From Seleniibacterium sp963677135 (GTDB lineage: Bacteria; Desulfobacterota; Desulfuromonadia; Desulfuromonadales; Geopsychrobacteraceae): 64,000 bases of DNA. The stretch spans positions 873,462 to 937,461 of the forward strand of contig CAXXLS010000017.1 of assembly GCA_963677135.2 (NCBI GenBank), in the 5' to 3' direction. Positions 25,287 through 33,303 of this stretch are shown in pieces; position 1 is the stretch's first letter, and the number at the start of each line of letters is the position of its first letter. A program made the translations under genes and the position numbers. The notes below the pieces were generated by a model. That model saw nothing but the letters and a program-made list of their open reading frames with translations. It had not been told where the DNA came from and did not search any database.

Positions 25287-25314
25287 GGCAGCCTCCTTTG
25301 ATGAGAGCGGGCAC

Positions 25315-25347
25315 AAAAAAACACCTCTGCAACAGGTGCAAAGGTGT
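25315..25347 (-). terminator. Leader terminator (attenuator) upstream of pyrR
   Basis: On the minus strand ACACCTTTGCA pairs with TGCAGAGGTGT (one mismatch, five-base loop) and is followed by seven T, 29 bases before the pyrR GTG. An intrinsic terminator inside the leader of a pyr operon fits PyrR-mediated attenuation. Confidence 0.75.
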
Positions 25348-25392
25348 GGTTGATATACTCTTCTTGTGGTTTGACACTGTTTTTCTCCCTTG

Positions 25393-25409
25393 TTGATCTC
25401 TCGGATCAA
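25393..25409 (-). promoter_or_regulatory. Candidate PyrR-binding stem-loop in the pyr leader
   Basis: On the minus strand TTGATC-CGAGA-GATCAA forms a perfect six-pair hairpin and is followed by CAAGGGAG. The AGAGA plus CAAGG pieces recall PyrR binding loops, but the match to the known consensus is partial. Confidence 0.4.
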
Positions 25410-25436
25410 ATTAAAGGGTAAAGCAAAATTTTATGG

Positions 25437-25465
25437 AAGATAGCAATCCGTGAAGCGTCTGTCAA
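25437..25465 (-). promoter_or_regulatory. Sigma70-type promoter of the pyrimidine operon
   Basis: On the minus strand TTGACA (25465-25460) and TATCTT (25442-25437) are 17 bases apart. Transcription would start near 25430 and give a leader of about 145 bases before pyrR. Confidence 0.7.
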
Positions 25466-25547
25466 CAACGGAATGCTTCTTCGCACCCAGTCCCCCCACC
25501 CGCAAAGACCGCAATGGTCAAGCACGGCCAGCGCGGGCACAGCCAAG

Positions 25548-26213
25548 CTAATGAATCGGTCGGCCGATACGATTGAAACGGATTTTATGCAGCAAATCCC
25601 CCTCACTATTCCATGACCAATATTTTATGAAGGCAAGACCCTTGATTTTCTTTTCGTTGACGAACCCCCAGAACCTGCTGTCATAGGAATAATCCCGGTT
25701 ATCCCCCATAACGAAATAATTGTGCTCAGGCACCTTGATAGGACCGAGAAAGTCACGGGGGCTGGCGACGGCGGGCAGAATGTCACTGTCCTTGTGAACT
25801 TCCTGGGGGATATCGTAAAGCTCGCCGTTGACGTAAACCTTTTTGTTTTTGATTTCGACAATATCACCGGGCTGACCGATCACCCTCTTGATGAAATCAC
25901 GGCGCTGGAAATAGGATTTTCCGGCATCCTCGGGGAACTCAAAAACGATAACATCTCCACGCTGCGGATCGCGGATCGACAGATAGCGGCCATCGACAAA
26001 GGGAATCTTTGTGCCGTAGATAAATTTGTTGACCAGCAGGTGATCACCGATCAGCAGGGTATCCAGCATTGACCCGGAAGGAATCTTAAAAGCCTGAAAC
26101 AGGAACGTTCTGATAATCAAAGCCAGAACGACTGCGACAATCAGCGCTTCCGACCACTCGCGATACCACGGTTTTTTGACTCCGACAGCTTTACTCTTTT
26201 TGAATATGCCCAT
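25548..26213 (-). CDS. lepB: Signal peptidase I
   Basis: 221 residues. One N-terminal membrane segment (ALIVAVVLALIIRTFLFQAF) is followed by box B with the catalytic serine (KIPSGSML). The general-base lysine sits in RRDFIKRVIGQPGD, and GDNRDYSYDSRFWGFV is box E. It cleaves signal peptides on the outer face of the inner membrane. It lies 3 bases downstream of lepA; lepA-lepB pairing is common in this group. Confidence 0.95.
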   Translation of the reverse strand: MGIFKKSKAVGVKKPWYREWSEALIVAVVLALIIRTFLFQAFKIPSGSMLDTLLIGDHLLVNKFIYGTKIPFVDGRYLSIRDPQRGDVIVFEFPEDAGKSYFQRRDFIKRVIGQPGDIVEIKNKKVYVNGELYDIPQEVHKDSDILPAVASPRDFLGPIKVPEHNYFVMGDNRDYSYDSRFWGFVNEKKIKGLAFIKYWSWNSEGDLLHKIRFNRIGRPIH

Positions 26214-26216
26214 GAT

Positions 26217-28016
26217 CTACTCTTTAACTTTGAGAATGGCAAGGAAGGCATCCTGAGGCAGTTCGACACTGCCAACCTGCTTCATGCGCTTCTTGCCGGC
26301 TTTTTGTTTTTCAAGCAGCTTCCGCTTCCGGGTGATATCGCCACCGTAACACTTGGCGGTTACGTCCTTGCGCAGCGCCTTTACAGTTGAACGGGCGATA
26401 ACCTTGTTGCCGATGGCCGCCTGGATGGCTACCTCATATTGCTGCCGCGGAATAAATTCCTTCATCTTGGACACCAGTTCACGCCCTCGGAACTGGGCCT
26501 TGTCGTTATGCACGATCAGGGACAGGGCGTCAACCACGTCACCGTTGATCAGCACATTGAGCCGAACCAGCTTGCTGGGGCGGAAATCGAGATGTTCGTA
26601 ATCGAGGGAAGCGTAGCCGCGGGTGATGGATTTCAGGCGATCAAAGAAGTCCAGCACAATCTCATTGAGGGGCAACTCATAGACGACCATAACCCGGTTG
26701 GCGGTCAGGTATTTAATTTCCCTTTGAACGCCCCGCTTTTCGACGCACAGGCTGAGAACCGCACCGACGTATTCATTGGGGACGTGAATAGATGCCAGCA
26801 CGAAGGGCTCCTCGATCTTTTCGATATACTGAATGTCCGGGAGCATGTTGGCGCTTTCAACCTGGAGATACTCACCCTTGGTGGTGGTGACATGATAGAC
26901 GACGGTCGGTGCCGTGGTAATCAGATCGACATCGAATTCTCGCTCCAGGCGTTCCTGGATAATCTCCATGTGCAGCAGCCCGAGGAAACCGCAACGAAAG
27001 CCGAAACCGAGAGCAAGGGAATTCTCGGGTTCGAAAGAAAAGGCGGCATCGTTGAGACGCAATTTTTCAAGAGCGTCACGCAGGGCGTCGTAATCACCGG
27101 AATCGACAGGATAGAGTCCCGAAAAAACCATCGGTTTGACATCCTGGTAACCGGGCAGCGCCTGATCGGCCGGACGATGAAGGTGAGTGATGGTATCGCC
27201 CACCTTGGCGTCTTCAACGACCTTGATTCCGGCAATAAGAAAACCGACTTCCCCGGCAGCCAGCTGGGGCAATTCAAGAGGTTGCGGGCAGAAGGCCCCG
27301 ACCTTCTGAACCTCGTAAACCCCCTTGGTGGCCATCAGCTTGATTTTGTCCCCCTTCTTCACTGTCCCTTCGACGACCCTGACCAGGACGACAACCCCCT
27401 GATAGGAATCGTACCAGGAATCGAAGGTGAGCGCCTTGAGGGGTGCATCGGGATCACCGGAGGGGGGCGGCACCCGGCGGACGACAGCCTCCAGGATTTC
27501 GTCGATCCCCTTCCCTTCCTTCGCGCTGGCAAGGATGGCGTCCGAGGCATCCAGACCGATAATGTCTTCGACTTCCGCCTTGATTCGTTCCGGATCAGCG
27601 CTGGGCAGATCAATCTTGTTGATAACCGGAAAAATTTCAAGATCCTGATCAATCGCCATATAGACATTGGCAAGGGTCTGCGCTTCGACACCCTGGGCAG
27701 CATCGACCACCAGCATGGCCCCCTCGCAAGCCGACAGGGAACGGCTGACCTCATAGGAGAAGTCGACATGCCCGGGCGTATCGATGAGGTTCAGAACATA
27801 CTGCTGGCCGTCTTTACCGGTATAGGGCAGTCGCACCGCCTGGGACTTGATAGTAATGCCACGTTCCCGTTCAAGTTCCATTTTATCGAGGTACTGATCG
27901 GAACGCTCACGCTCACTCAGAGCACCGGTGGCCTCGAGAAGACGGTCGGCCAGAGTTGATTTGCCGTGATCGATATGAGCGATTATTGAAAAATTACGGA
28001 TATTTTTCTGATTCAT
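26217..28016 (-). CDS. lepA: Elongation factor 4 (LepA), ribosomal back-translocase GTPase
   Basis: 599 residues, the usual length. G motifs are visible: AHIDHGKST (G1), RERGITIKSQAVRL (G2 region), DTPGHVDF (G3), NKIDLPSADPERI (G4). The LepA-specific C-terminal domain ends in RKRKLLEKQKAGKKRMKQVGSVELPQDAFLAILKV. It acts on stalled or mis-translocated ribosomes and in subunit biogenesis. First gene of the long minus-strand run. Confidence 0.97.
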   Translation of the reverse strand: MNQKNIRNFSIIAHIDHGKSTLADRLLEATGALSERERSDQYLDKMELERERGITIKSQAVRLPYTGKDGQQYVLNLIDTPGHVDFSYEVSRSLSACEGAMLVVDAAQGVEAQTLANVYMAIDQDLEIFPVINKIDLPSADPERIKAEVEDIIGLDASDAILASAKEGKGIDEILEAVVRRVPPPSGDPDAPLKALTFDSWYDSYQGVVVLVRVVEGTVKKGDKIKLMATKGVYEVQKVGAFCPQPLELPQLAAGEVGFLIAGIKVVEDAKVGDTITHLHRPADQALPGYQDVKPMVFSGLYPVDSGDYDALRDALEKLRLNDAAFSFEPENSLALGFGFRCGFLGLLHMEIIQERLEREFDVDLITTAPTVVYHVTTTKGEYLQVESANMLPDIQYIEKIEEPFVLASIHVPNEYVGAVLSLCVEKRGVQREIKYLTANRVMVVYELPLNEIVLDFFDRLKSITRGYASLDYEHLDFRPSKLVRLNVLINGDVVDALSLIVHNDKAQFRGRELVSKMKEFIPRQQYEVAIQAAIGNKVIARSTVKALRKDVTAKCYGGDITRKRKLLEKQKAGKKRMKQVGSVELPQDAFLAILKVKE

Positions 28017-28087
28017 AAAATCTGTCTACACACCTTATTGCAATTGAATTTTAACCGCTAATACTAGGCTGGAATGACCGCCTTTGT

Positions 28088-28128
28088 AAAGGACAAAGGC
28101 GTCAGGGTCGTGTTCGCCTTTGTCCTTT
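28088..28128. terminator. 14-base perfect inverted repeat, probable terminator
   Basis: AAAGGACAAAGGCG (28088-28101) is matched by CGCCTTTGTCCTTT (28115-28128) with a 13-base loop. It lies 71 bases upstream of lepA, in a gap of about 290 bases that otherwise holds no gene before 28306. An alternative small hairpin (CCTTTG...CAAAGG) overlaps it. Confidence 0.5.
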
Positions 28129-28305
28129 CGGCTTCCCGCGTTGTCGTCCTGCCCTGCAGTCTCTTTCTGGAGCAGGTCCAAACCGGTCTAAAAGTGCTCT
28201 TTTTTGCTTCAGGAGGACGACTCTCCCCTTGTTTATTCAGATATTTCTATGCTATAAGCGAATTTTGAAACAAAACATATCTTCTTAAAAACAATGGGGA
28301 TTTTT

Positions 28306-28470
28306 ATGGACCGCGCAGACCGCTCCAGGCAGGAACCCGTTGAAATCATCTGCCCAAAATGCCGCTATACAGAAATTATCTACCTGCCCAGAGAGAACCT
28401 GCCTCTGTGTCCCCAGTGTCAAACCCAGATGCTCATCTCGGAACTTCTGGATGAAGGGAAATCATACTGA
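28306..28470 (+). CDS. Small zinc-ribbon protein
   Basis: 54 residues from ATG 28306, with GGGG 5 bases upstream. Two CxxC knuckles (IICPKCRYTEIIYLPREN and LCPQCQTQM) form a compact zinc ribbon covering most of the protein. Such mini-ribbons are common but mostly uncharacterised. It lies 70 bases upstream of the amino-acid binding protein gene on the same strand. Nothing in the sequence suggests a link to transport. Confidence 0.75.
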   Translation: MDRADRSRQEPVEIICPKCRYTEIIYLPRENLPLCPQCQTQMLISELLDEGKSY

Positions 28471-28540
28471 ACACGACGCACCGGTATGTGGCTGTATCGG
28501 TTGAACCATCACCATCACCCTGTTCATGGAGGACTATGCA

Positions 28541-29344
28541 ATGAAACTTCTCAAATCCGTATTTGCATTACTGTTTGTTTTCTGCCTGTTGGTTCCGGCC
28601 GTAGCCAGTGCCGACACTCTTGATGAGATCCTTGAACGCGGCACCCTGCGGGTCGGCATGGAGCCGGGCTATATGCCATTTGAAATGACCAACCAGCGCG
28701 GCGAGATCATCGGTTTCGACGTCGACATGGCCAAACAGATCGCCAAAGCCATGAATGTCAAGCTCGAACTGGTCAGCACTGCCTGGGACGGCATCATTCC
28801 TGGTCTGATTACCAAGAAATACGATATGATCATGAGCGGCATGACCCTGACCCAGGAAAGAAACCTGAAGGTCAACTTCGCGTCTCCTTACATTGTTGTC
28901 GGTCAGACGATTCTGGTTAAAAAGGAATTTGCCGGCGAGGTCCAGTCCTACAAGGACCTCAACGATCCCAAATACACGGTCGCCTCGAAACTCGGAACGA
29001 CCGGCGAACAGGCCACCAAGCGACTGATCCCCAAAGCCAAGTACATTTCCTTTGAAACCGAACAGGAAGGGGTCATGGACCTGATCAACGGCAAGGTTGA
29101 CGCTTTCGTCTACGACCTGCCCTTTATGGCTATTGCCAATGCTGAAAAAAACAACGGGAAACTGATCTTCCTCGACAAGCCCTTTACCTATGAACCCCTC
29201 GCCTGGGCGATCCGCCGCGGCAATCCGGACATGCTCAACTGGCTCAACAATTTCATGAATCAGATCCGCAGCGACGGAACCTATGACAAAATCTATGCAA
29301 AGTGGTTCCTCAGCGATGAATGGTTGAAGCAGGTTCAACACTAA
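28541..29344 (+). CDS. Polar amino-acid ABC transporter, periplasmic binding protein
   Basis: 267 residues from ATG 28541, where GGAGG lies 8 bases upstream; a start 15 bases earlier would swallow that site. A Sec signal peptide (MKLLKSVFALLFVFCLLVPAVASA) precedes a family 3 solute-binding domain. Seen in it are LRVGMEPGYMPFEMTNQRGEIIGFDVDMAKQIAK and the hinge region SKLGTTGEQATKRLIP. This family binds polar amino acids; the exact ligand cannot be read off. A permease and an ATPase follow. Confidence 0.92.
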   Translation: MKLLKSVFALLFVFCLLVPAVASADTLDEILERGTLRVGMEPGYMPFEMTNQRGEIIGFDVDMAKQIAKAMNVKLELVSTAWDGIIPGLITKKYDMIMSGMTLTQERNLKVNFASPYIVVGQTILVKKEFAGEVQSYKDLNDPKYTVASKLGTTGEQATKRLIPKAKYISFETEQEGVMDLINGKVDAFVYDLPFMAIANAEKNNGKLIFLDKPFTYEPLAWAIRRGNPDMLNWLNNFMNQIRSDGTYDKIYAKWFLSDEWLKQVQH

Positions 29345-29365
29345 AAACCTTCTGATACGGTCTTG

Positions 29366-29403
29366 GGGCTGCATGGAAATGCGGGGGATTTTCTATGCAG
29401 CCC
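29366..29403 (+). terminator. Intercistronic hairpin after the binding-protein gene
   Basis: GGGCTGCAT (29366-29374) pairs with ATGCAGCCC (29395-29403), extended inward by GAAA/TTTC. Such hairpins commonly stabilise the binding-protein mRNA or partly stop transcription into the permease. It shows that the permease start must lie after 29403. Confidence 0.65.
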
Positions 29404-29461
29404 TGGTCTTCAGAAAGTGAATAAATTCCTTTTAAATCCCAACAAGAGAAAGTCCCGCAAG

Positions 29462-30421
29462 GTGAAAAAAGAAAACAGCAATCTGCTCTGGAGGCTACTG
29501 ACCCTCCTGATTCTCTTAAGTCTTGCTGCCGGGCTCTGGGCTGCCACGAAAAAAATCGACTACACCTGGCGCTGGAACCGGATTCCGCAGTACTTTGTCT
29601 ATCATCAGGAGACCCTCAAAACTGTTCCTTTCGATGGACGCGTTGAAAAGGTCGAAGTCGCGGGGAAAAAAGCAACCATCTCCGTACGCAGTGAAGACGA
29701 CGAACTGAAAACCTTCACGGTCAACGCCAAAACCGTCAAGGTCAGCGAGTATGACGACCTTTTCGAAGGGGACTCTGTCGGTTCGACCTTTCAATGGCGG
29801 GCCGGACCGCTTGCCCACGGTCTCTGGACGACCTTGTGGTTGTCGGCGGCAGCCAGCGTTCTGGGTCTGGTCATCGGACTGGTCACCGGATTGTGCCGGG
29901 TGTCATCGAACATAACGCTCAAACAGCTGTCCATCATCTATATCGAACTGATCCGGGGCACCCCGCTGCTGGTGCAGATCTTTATTTTCTATTTCTTCCT
30001 TGGCACCGTGCTCGATATCAGTCGAATCGTCGCCGGGATCAGCGCCCTGGCCGTGTTTGCCGGGGCCTATGTGGCAGAGATCATCAGGGCAGGGATCCAA
30101 TCCATCCCCAAGGGACAGATGGAAGCGGCACGGTCCCTCGGCATGAATGTTCCCCAGGCGATGATTCACATCATCCTGCCCCAGGCGTTCAAAAGAACCC
30201 TGCCTCCCCTGGCCGGTCAATTTATCAGCCTGATCAAAGATTCATCCCTGGTTTCGGTTATCGCAATTACCGACCTCACCAAGAGTGGCCGCGAAGTCAT
30301 CACCTCGACCTTCGCGACCTTCGAAATCTGGTTCGTAGTTGCCCTGCTCTACCTAATTTTGACGTTATCCCTGTCGCAGGTGATTGCCTGGGTTGAACGG
30401 AGGCTCGCAGTCAGTGATTAA
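29462..30421 (+). CDS. Amino-acid ABC transporter permease with an extra periplasmic insert
   Basis: About 319 residues if translation starts at GTG 29462; GTG 29417 is the alternative, and earlier starts would fall in the hairpin. After a first membrane helix comes an insert of about 90 residues with beta-rich sequence (VEKVEVAGKKATISVRSEDDELKTFTVNAK). The standard HisM/GlnP permease core then begins at GPLAHGLWTTLWLSA. The EAA loop is visible as EAARSLGMNVPQAMIHIILPQAFKRTLPPL. The insert is unusual in length and probably faces the periplasm. Confidence 0.88.
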   Translation: MKKENSNLLWRLLTLLILLSLAAGLWAATKKIDYTWRWNRIPQYFVYHQETLKTVPFDGRVEKVEVAGKKATISVRSEDDELKTFTVNAKTVKVSEYDDLFEGDSVGSTFQWRAGPLAHGLWTTLWLSAAASVLGLVIGLVTGLCRVSSNITLKQLSIIYIELIRGTPLLVQIFIFYFFLGTVLDISRIVAGISALAVFAGAYVAEIIRAGIQSIPKGQMEAARSLGMNVPQAMIHIILPQAFKRTLPPLAGQFISLIKDSSLVSVIAITDLTKSGREVITSTFATFEIWFVVALLYLILTLSLSQVIAWVERRLAVSD

Positions 30422-31148
30422 AACAGTAGATCTGAAAAAAACTTTTGTCGGCCGCGGCCAGACGGTCCACGCAGTTGACGGAGTTTCTGCCCATATCAAG
30501 CCCGGAGAAGTGGTTGTCATCATCGGCCCTTCCGGTTCCGGAAAGTCGACTTACCTGCGCTGCTTGAACGGTCTGGAAACCTTTACCTCGGGTCATATTC
30601 ACATCAATGGGGTCGACCTTGCCGACCGTAAAACCGATCTCAACAAGGTCAGGCGCGAAGTCGGCATGGTGTTTCAGCAGTTCAACCTGTTTCCGCACAA
30701 AACCGTTCTGGAAAACCTGGTCCTGGCCCAGATGGTCGTTCGCAAACGCAGCCGGGCTGAAGCCGAAAAGAAAGGACGCGAGCTGCTCAAAAAGGTCGGT
30801 ATTGCCGAAAAGGAAAATGAATATCCGATCCGCCTGTCGGGTGGGCAGCAACAGCGTGTCGCCATCGCCCGCGCACTGGCCATGGATCCCAAAATCATGC
30901 TGTTTGACGAACCGACCAGCGCTCTCGACCCGGAAATGGTCGGTGAAGTTCTGGAAGTCATGAAGCAGCTGGCCCGTGAAGGCATGACCATGGTTGTGGT
31001 AACCCACGAAATGGGATTTGCCCGGGAAGTGGCAGATCGGGTTCTGTTCATGGACCATGGGCGACTGGTTGAAGAAGGCACTCCTGAACATTTTTTTACC
31101 AACCCGCGGGAAGAAAGAGCGAAACTGTTCCTGAAACAGGTTCTTTGA
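30414..31148 (+). CDS. Polar amino-acid ABC transporter ATPase (GlnQ-like)
   Basis: 244 residues from GTG 30414, which overlaps the permease stop and has GGAGG about 11 bases upstream. Walker A is GPSGSGKST, the Q-loop MVFQQFNLFPHKTVLENL, the signature LSGGQQQRVAIARALA, Walker B IMLFDEPTSALDPE, and the H-loop VVVTHEMGFA. All are intact. It drives import by the binding protein and permease just upstream. A 21-pair hairpin follows the gene. Confidence 0.95.
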   Translation: MIKTVDLKKTFVGRGQTVHAVDGVSAHIKPGEVVVIIGPSGSGKSTYLRCLNGLETFTSGHIHINGVDLADRKTDLNKVRREVGMVFQQFNLFPHKTVLENLVLAQMVVRKRSRAEAEKKGRELLKKVGIAEKENEYPIRLSGGQQQRVAIARALAMDPKIMLFDEPTSALDPEMVGEVLEVMKQLAREGMTMVVVTHEMGFAREVADRVLFMDHGRLVEEGTPEHFFTNPREERAKLFLKQVL

Positions 31149-31167
31149 ACAACCTGAATGCATATTC

Positions 31168-31217
31168 GCAGATATCAGAAAAGGGCACTTTCCAAGGTGC
31201 CCTTTTCTGATATCTGC
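31168..31217 (+). terminator. Very strong 21-base perfect stem terminator
   Basis: A 21-base arm at 31168-31188, beginning GCAGATATCAG and ending GGGCAC, is perfectly complementary to 31197-31217 with an eight-base loop. It contains TTTT inside the 3' arm but no T-run after it. It ends the amino-acid transporter operon before the azlC gene. Confidence 0.65.
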
Positions 31218-31298
31218 AACCATAAACAATTGAGCCCTCAATAAAATCAGCGAAATGTATCTTGTCATTCCCCCTTTGACTTTATTATCGTAGCCTTC

Positions 31299-32000
31299 AT
31301 GCTGAACTACGAATCAACCAAAGAGAATATCAAGACCGGTGCGATCGCAGCCTGGCCCATCTGTCTCGGTTATTTCCCCATCGGCCTCGCCCTCGGCGTT
31401 CTGGCCCAGAAAGCCGGTCTTCCCTGGTGGGCGGTGGCCATGATGTCGGTCATCGTATTTGCCGGCAGCGCTCAATTTATCTGCATTGCCATGCTCAGCG
31501 CCGCAGCGTCGCCCCTGGCGATTATCATGACGACCTTCGTCGTCAATTTCCGCCACACCCTCATGAGTTCGGCTCTGGCCATTCACCTGGCCGGAATCAA
31601 TCGAAAATTCCTGGCTCTTTTCGCCTACGGAATGACCGATGAAAGTTTCGCCGTCAACATGTCGAGGTTCAAGGCAGGAAACTGGAACCGCCATCAAGCC
31701 CTGACCGTTAATCATCTGGCCAATGCGGCCTGGTTTGCTGCCACCGTTTGCGGAACCCAGGTGGGTCAATTTATTCCGCCCGAAGCTTTCGGCATCGATT
31801 ACGCCCTCATCGCCATGTTTATCTGCCTGCTGGTTTTTCAGCTGCAAAGCCGCATCCATGTCATCACCGCCGTTCTGGGACTGTCGCTTTCGACGATATG
31901 GTACTTGCTGATTCCCGGAGATTCCTATATTGTCGGTTCTGCTATCGCAGCGGCCAGCCTCGGCCATCTCCTGCAGCGCCGTTACCGGAGAAGCAAATGA
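31299..32000 (+). CDS. azlC: AzlC-family branched-chain amino-acid exporter, large subunit
   Basis: 233 residues with several membrane helices. Family features: GAIAAWPICLGYFPIGLALGVLAQKAGLPWWAV at the start, and FAGSAQFICIAMLSAAASPLAIIMTTFVVNFRHTLMSSAL. AzlCD pairs export branched-chain amino acids or analogues across the inner membrane. Its stop overlaps the azlD start as ATGA, so the two are translationally coupled. Confidence 0.92.
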   Translation: MLNYESTKENIKTGAIAAWPICLGYFPIGLALGVLAQKAGLPWWAVAMMSVIVFAGSAQFICIAMLSAAASPLAIIMTTFVVNFRHTLMSSALAIHLAGINRKFLALFAYGMTDESFAVNMSRFKAGNWNRHQALTVNHLANAAWFAATVCGTQVGQFIPPEAFGIDYALIAMFICLLVFQLQSRIHVITAVLGLSLSTIWYLLIPGDSYIVGSAIAAASLGHLLQRRYRRSK

Positions 32001-32323
32001 CCTTTGTTGATTACCTGCTTCTATTTATCGGTATGGGTGTGGTCACTTACCTTCCCAGAGCGCTGCCGCTGATCTATCTGGCCCATAGAAAATTGCCGCA
32101 GGAGCTGGTTGACTGGCTCGGCCTGATACCGGTTGCCGTTCTCAGCGCCCTCCTGGCTCCGGCCCTGCTGACGGATACTGCGGAGCGCTCTTTCAGTCTT
32201 GAGAAGCCTGAATTGCTGGTCGCCATTCCGACCCTCCTGTTTGCCCTGAAAACCAGGAGTCTTGGCGGAACGGTGCTGGTCGGCATGCTGCTTTTCTGGC
32301 TGGCAAACTTTATTTTGAGATAA
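31997..32323 (+). CDS. azlD: AzlD-family branched-chain amino-acid exporter, small subunit
   Basis: 108 residues from the ATG overlapping the azlC stop. Three to four membrane helices are visible. TYLPRALPLIYLAHRKLPQELVDWLGLIPVAVLSALLAP is typical of AzlD. Works with AzlC as a heteromeric exporter. Confidence 0.9.
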   Translation: MTFVDYLLLFIGMGVVTYLPRALPLIYLAHRKLPQELVDWLGLIPVAVLSALLAPALLTDTAERSFSLEKPELLVAIPTLLFALKTRSLGGTVLVGMLLFWLANFILR

Positions 32324-32335
32324 CACGGAGAGTTA

Positions 32336-32632
32336 ATGAAACTTACTGGAAAACAAGTCCGCTTCCTGAGAGGGCTGGGACATCACCTTCACCCTGTAGT
32401 CATGATCGGGAAGGAAGAAATCAATGCCGCTGTGGTCGCCGCAACCGACGAGGCGCTCGCGGCTCATGAACTGATCAAGGTCAAGCTGCAGGAAGGCTGT
32501 CTCGGCGACCGTAAAAATGTCGCTGCCGAACTGGCCAGCATCACCGGCTCTGAAATCGCCCAGATCCTGGGACGGACCTTTCTTTTGTATCGTCAGGCTG
32601 ACGACCCCCGGATCATTCTACCTAAAACCTGA
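32336..32632 (+). CDS. yhbY: YhbY/CRM-domain ribosome-assembly RNA-binding protein
   Basis: 98 residues, a single CRM domain. The N terminus LTGKQVRFLRGLGHHLHPVVMIGKEEINAAVV is diagnostic, followed by HELIKVKLQEGC and a GRTFLLYR strand near the end. It binds pre-50S ribosomal particles in E. coli. CGGAG lies 7 bases upstream of the ATG. It follows azlD by 12 bases. Confidence 0.93.
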   Translation: MKLTGKQVRFLRGLGHHLHPVVMIGKEEINAAVVAATDEALAAHELIKVKLQEGCLGDRKNVAAELASITGSEIAQILGRTFLLYRQADDPRIILPKT

Positions 32633-32672
32633 GCGAACCGCGCGGCCGCCTGGAATCCGGTAACGGAAGATC

Positions 32673-33293
32673 ATGTTTCATTTTACCAGCCATAGCGAAC
32701 CGCCAACTGCGTTCGAAATCAAAGAGACGCGAGCGGCCCTGAAGGCCCGAAGAAATCGACTGTTCAAATATTCGGGCCTTTCCGATCTGGGGCATGGCCT
32801 GCTCTATTTCACTCTCTATTTCTATGGTCTCCTGTCCGGATATGCTGTCCTGACCGCAATCGCAGTAGCAACCGTGTGCGCTATCACTCTGGCCAGCGTC
32901 ACCCGTCACAACCTGTCGGGATCCGATAAATTCGCTATCAGCGCAATCGCCATGGGAGTAACTGCTGCCATTCCCACGGTCCTCGTCTTCCTCATGAAGC
33001 AGGCCATTCCAGCCAGCATGGTGGCCGGTGTCGGAGGCGGTTCCATTGTTATTTTCGGAGCGACGCTGGGTAGACAGGTCAGACTGGTCATGACCGGTCT
33101 TGAAGACCTGAAAACATTCCAGGACGATAACGCGGCGAATCAGGAACTGCTCATCATGAGTCGCAGATTCAGTCAAATTGCTCAATATCGCGAGGAGGCG
33201 GGGAGGATTCTGCGGCCTAACCTGACCTATGGCGAATTAAAAGCCATGCGCCGCTGGGCTCAAGAGCAAACGACCAGCCGCGGCCGGGCATGA
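32673..33293 (+). CDS. Conserved-looking membrane protein of unknown function
   Basis: 206 residues, no family recognised. About four membrane helices lie between residues 38 and 135 (for example GLLYFTLYFYGLLSGYAVLTAIAVATVCAITLA). Both ends are charged and probably cytoplasmic. The C-terminal helix region (EDLKTFQDDNAANQELLIMSRRFSQIAQYREEAGRIL) could form a coiled coil. It lies 40 bases after yhbY on the same strand and converges with the greB-like gene. Confidence 0.6.
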   Translation: MFHFTSHSEPPTAFEIKETRAALKARRNRLFKYSGLSDLGHGLLYFTLYFYGLLSGYAVLTAIAVATVCAITLASVTRHNLSGSDKFAISAIAMGVTAAIPTVLVFLMKQAIPASMVAGVGGGSIVIFGATLGRQVRLVMTGLEDLKTFQDDNAANQELLIMSRRFSQIAQYREEAGRILRPNLTYGELKAMRRWAQEQTTSRGRA

Positions 33294-33303
33294 ACAGAGG
33301 TTC

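Noticed and set aside
26439..27959. Open frame of about 506 codons antisense to lepA
   Set aside because: It is a shadow of lepA, which shows all GTPase motifs on the other strand.
28074..28268. 64-codon frame between lepA and the zinc-ribbon gene
   Set aside because: It runs through the large inverted repeat and has no ribosome site or protein-like composition.
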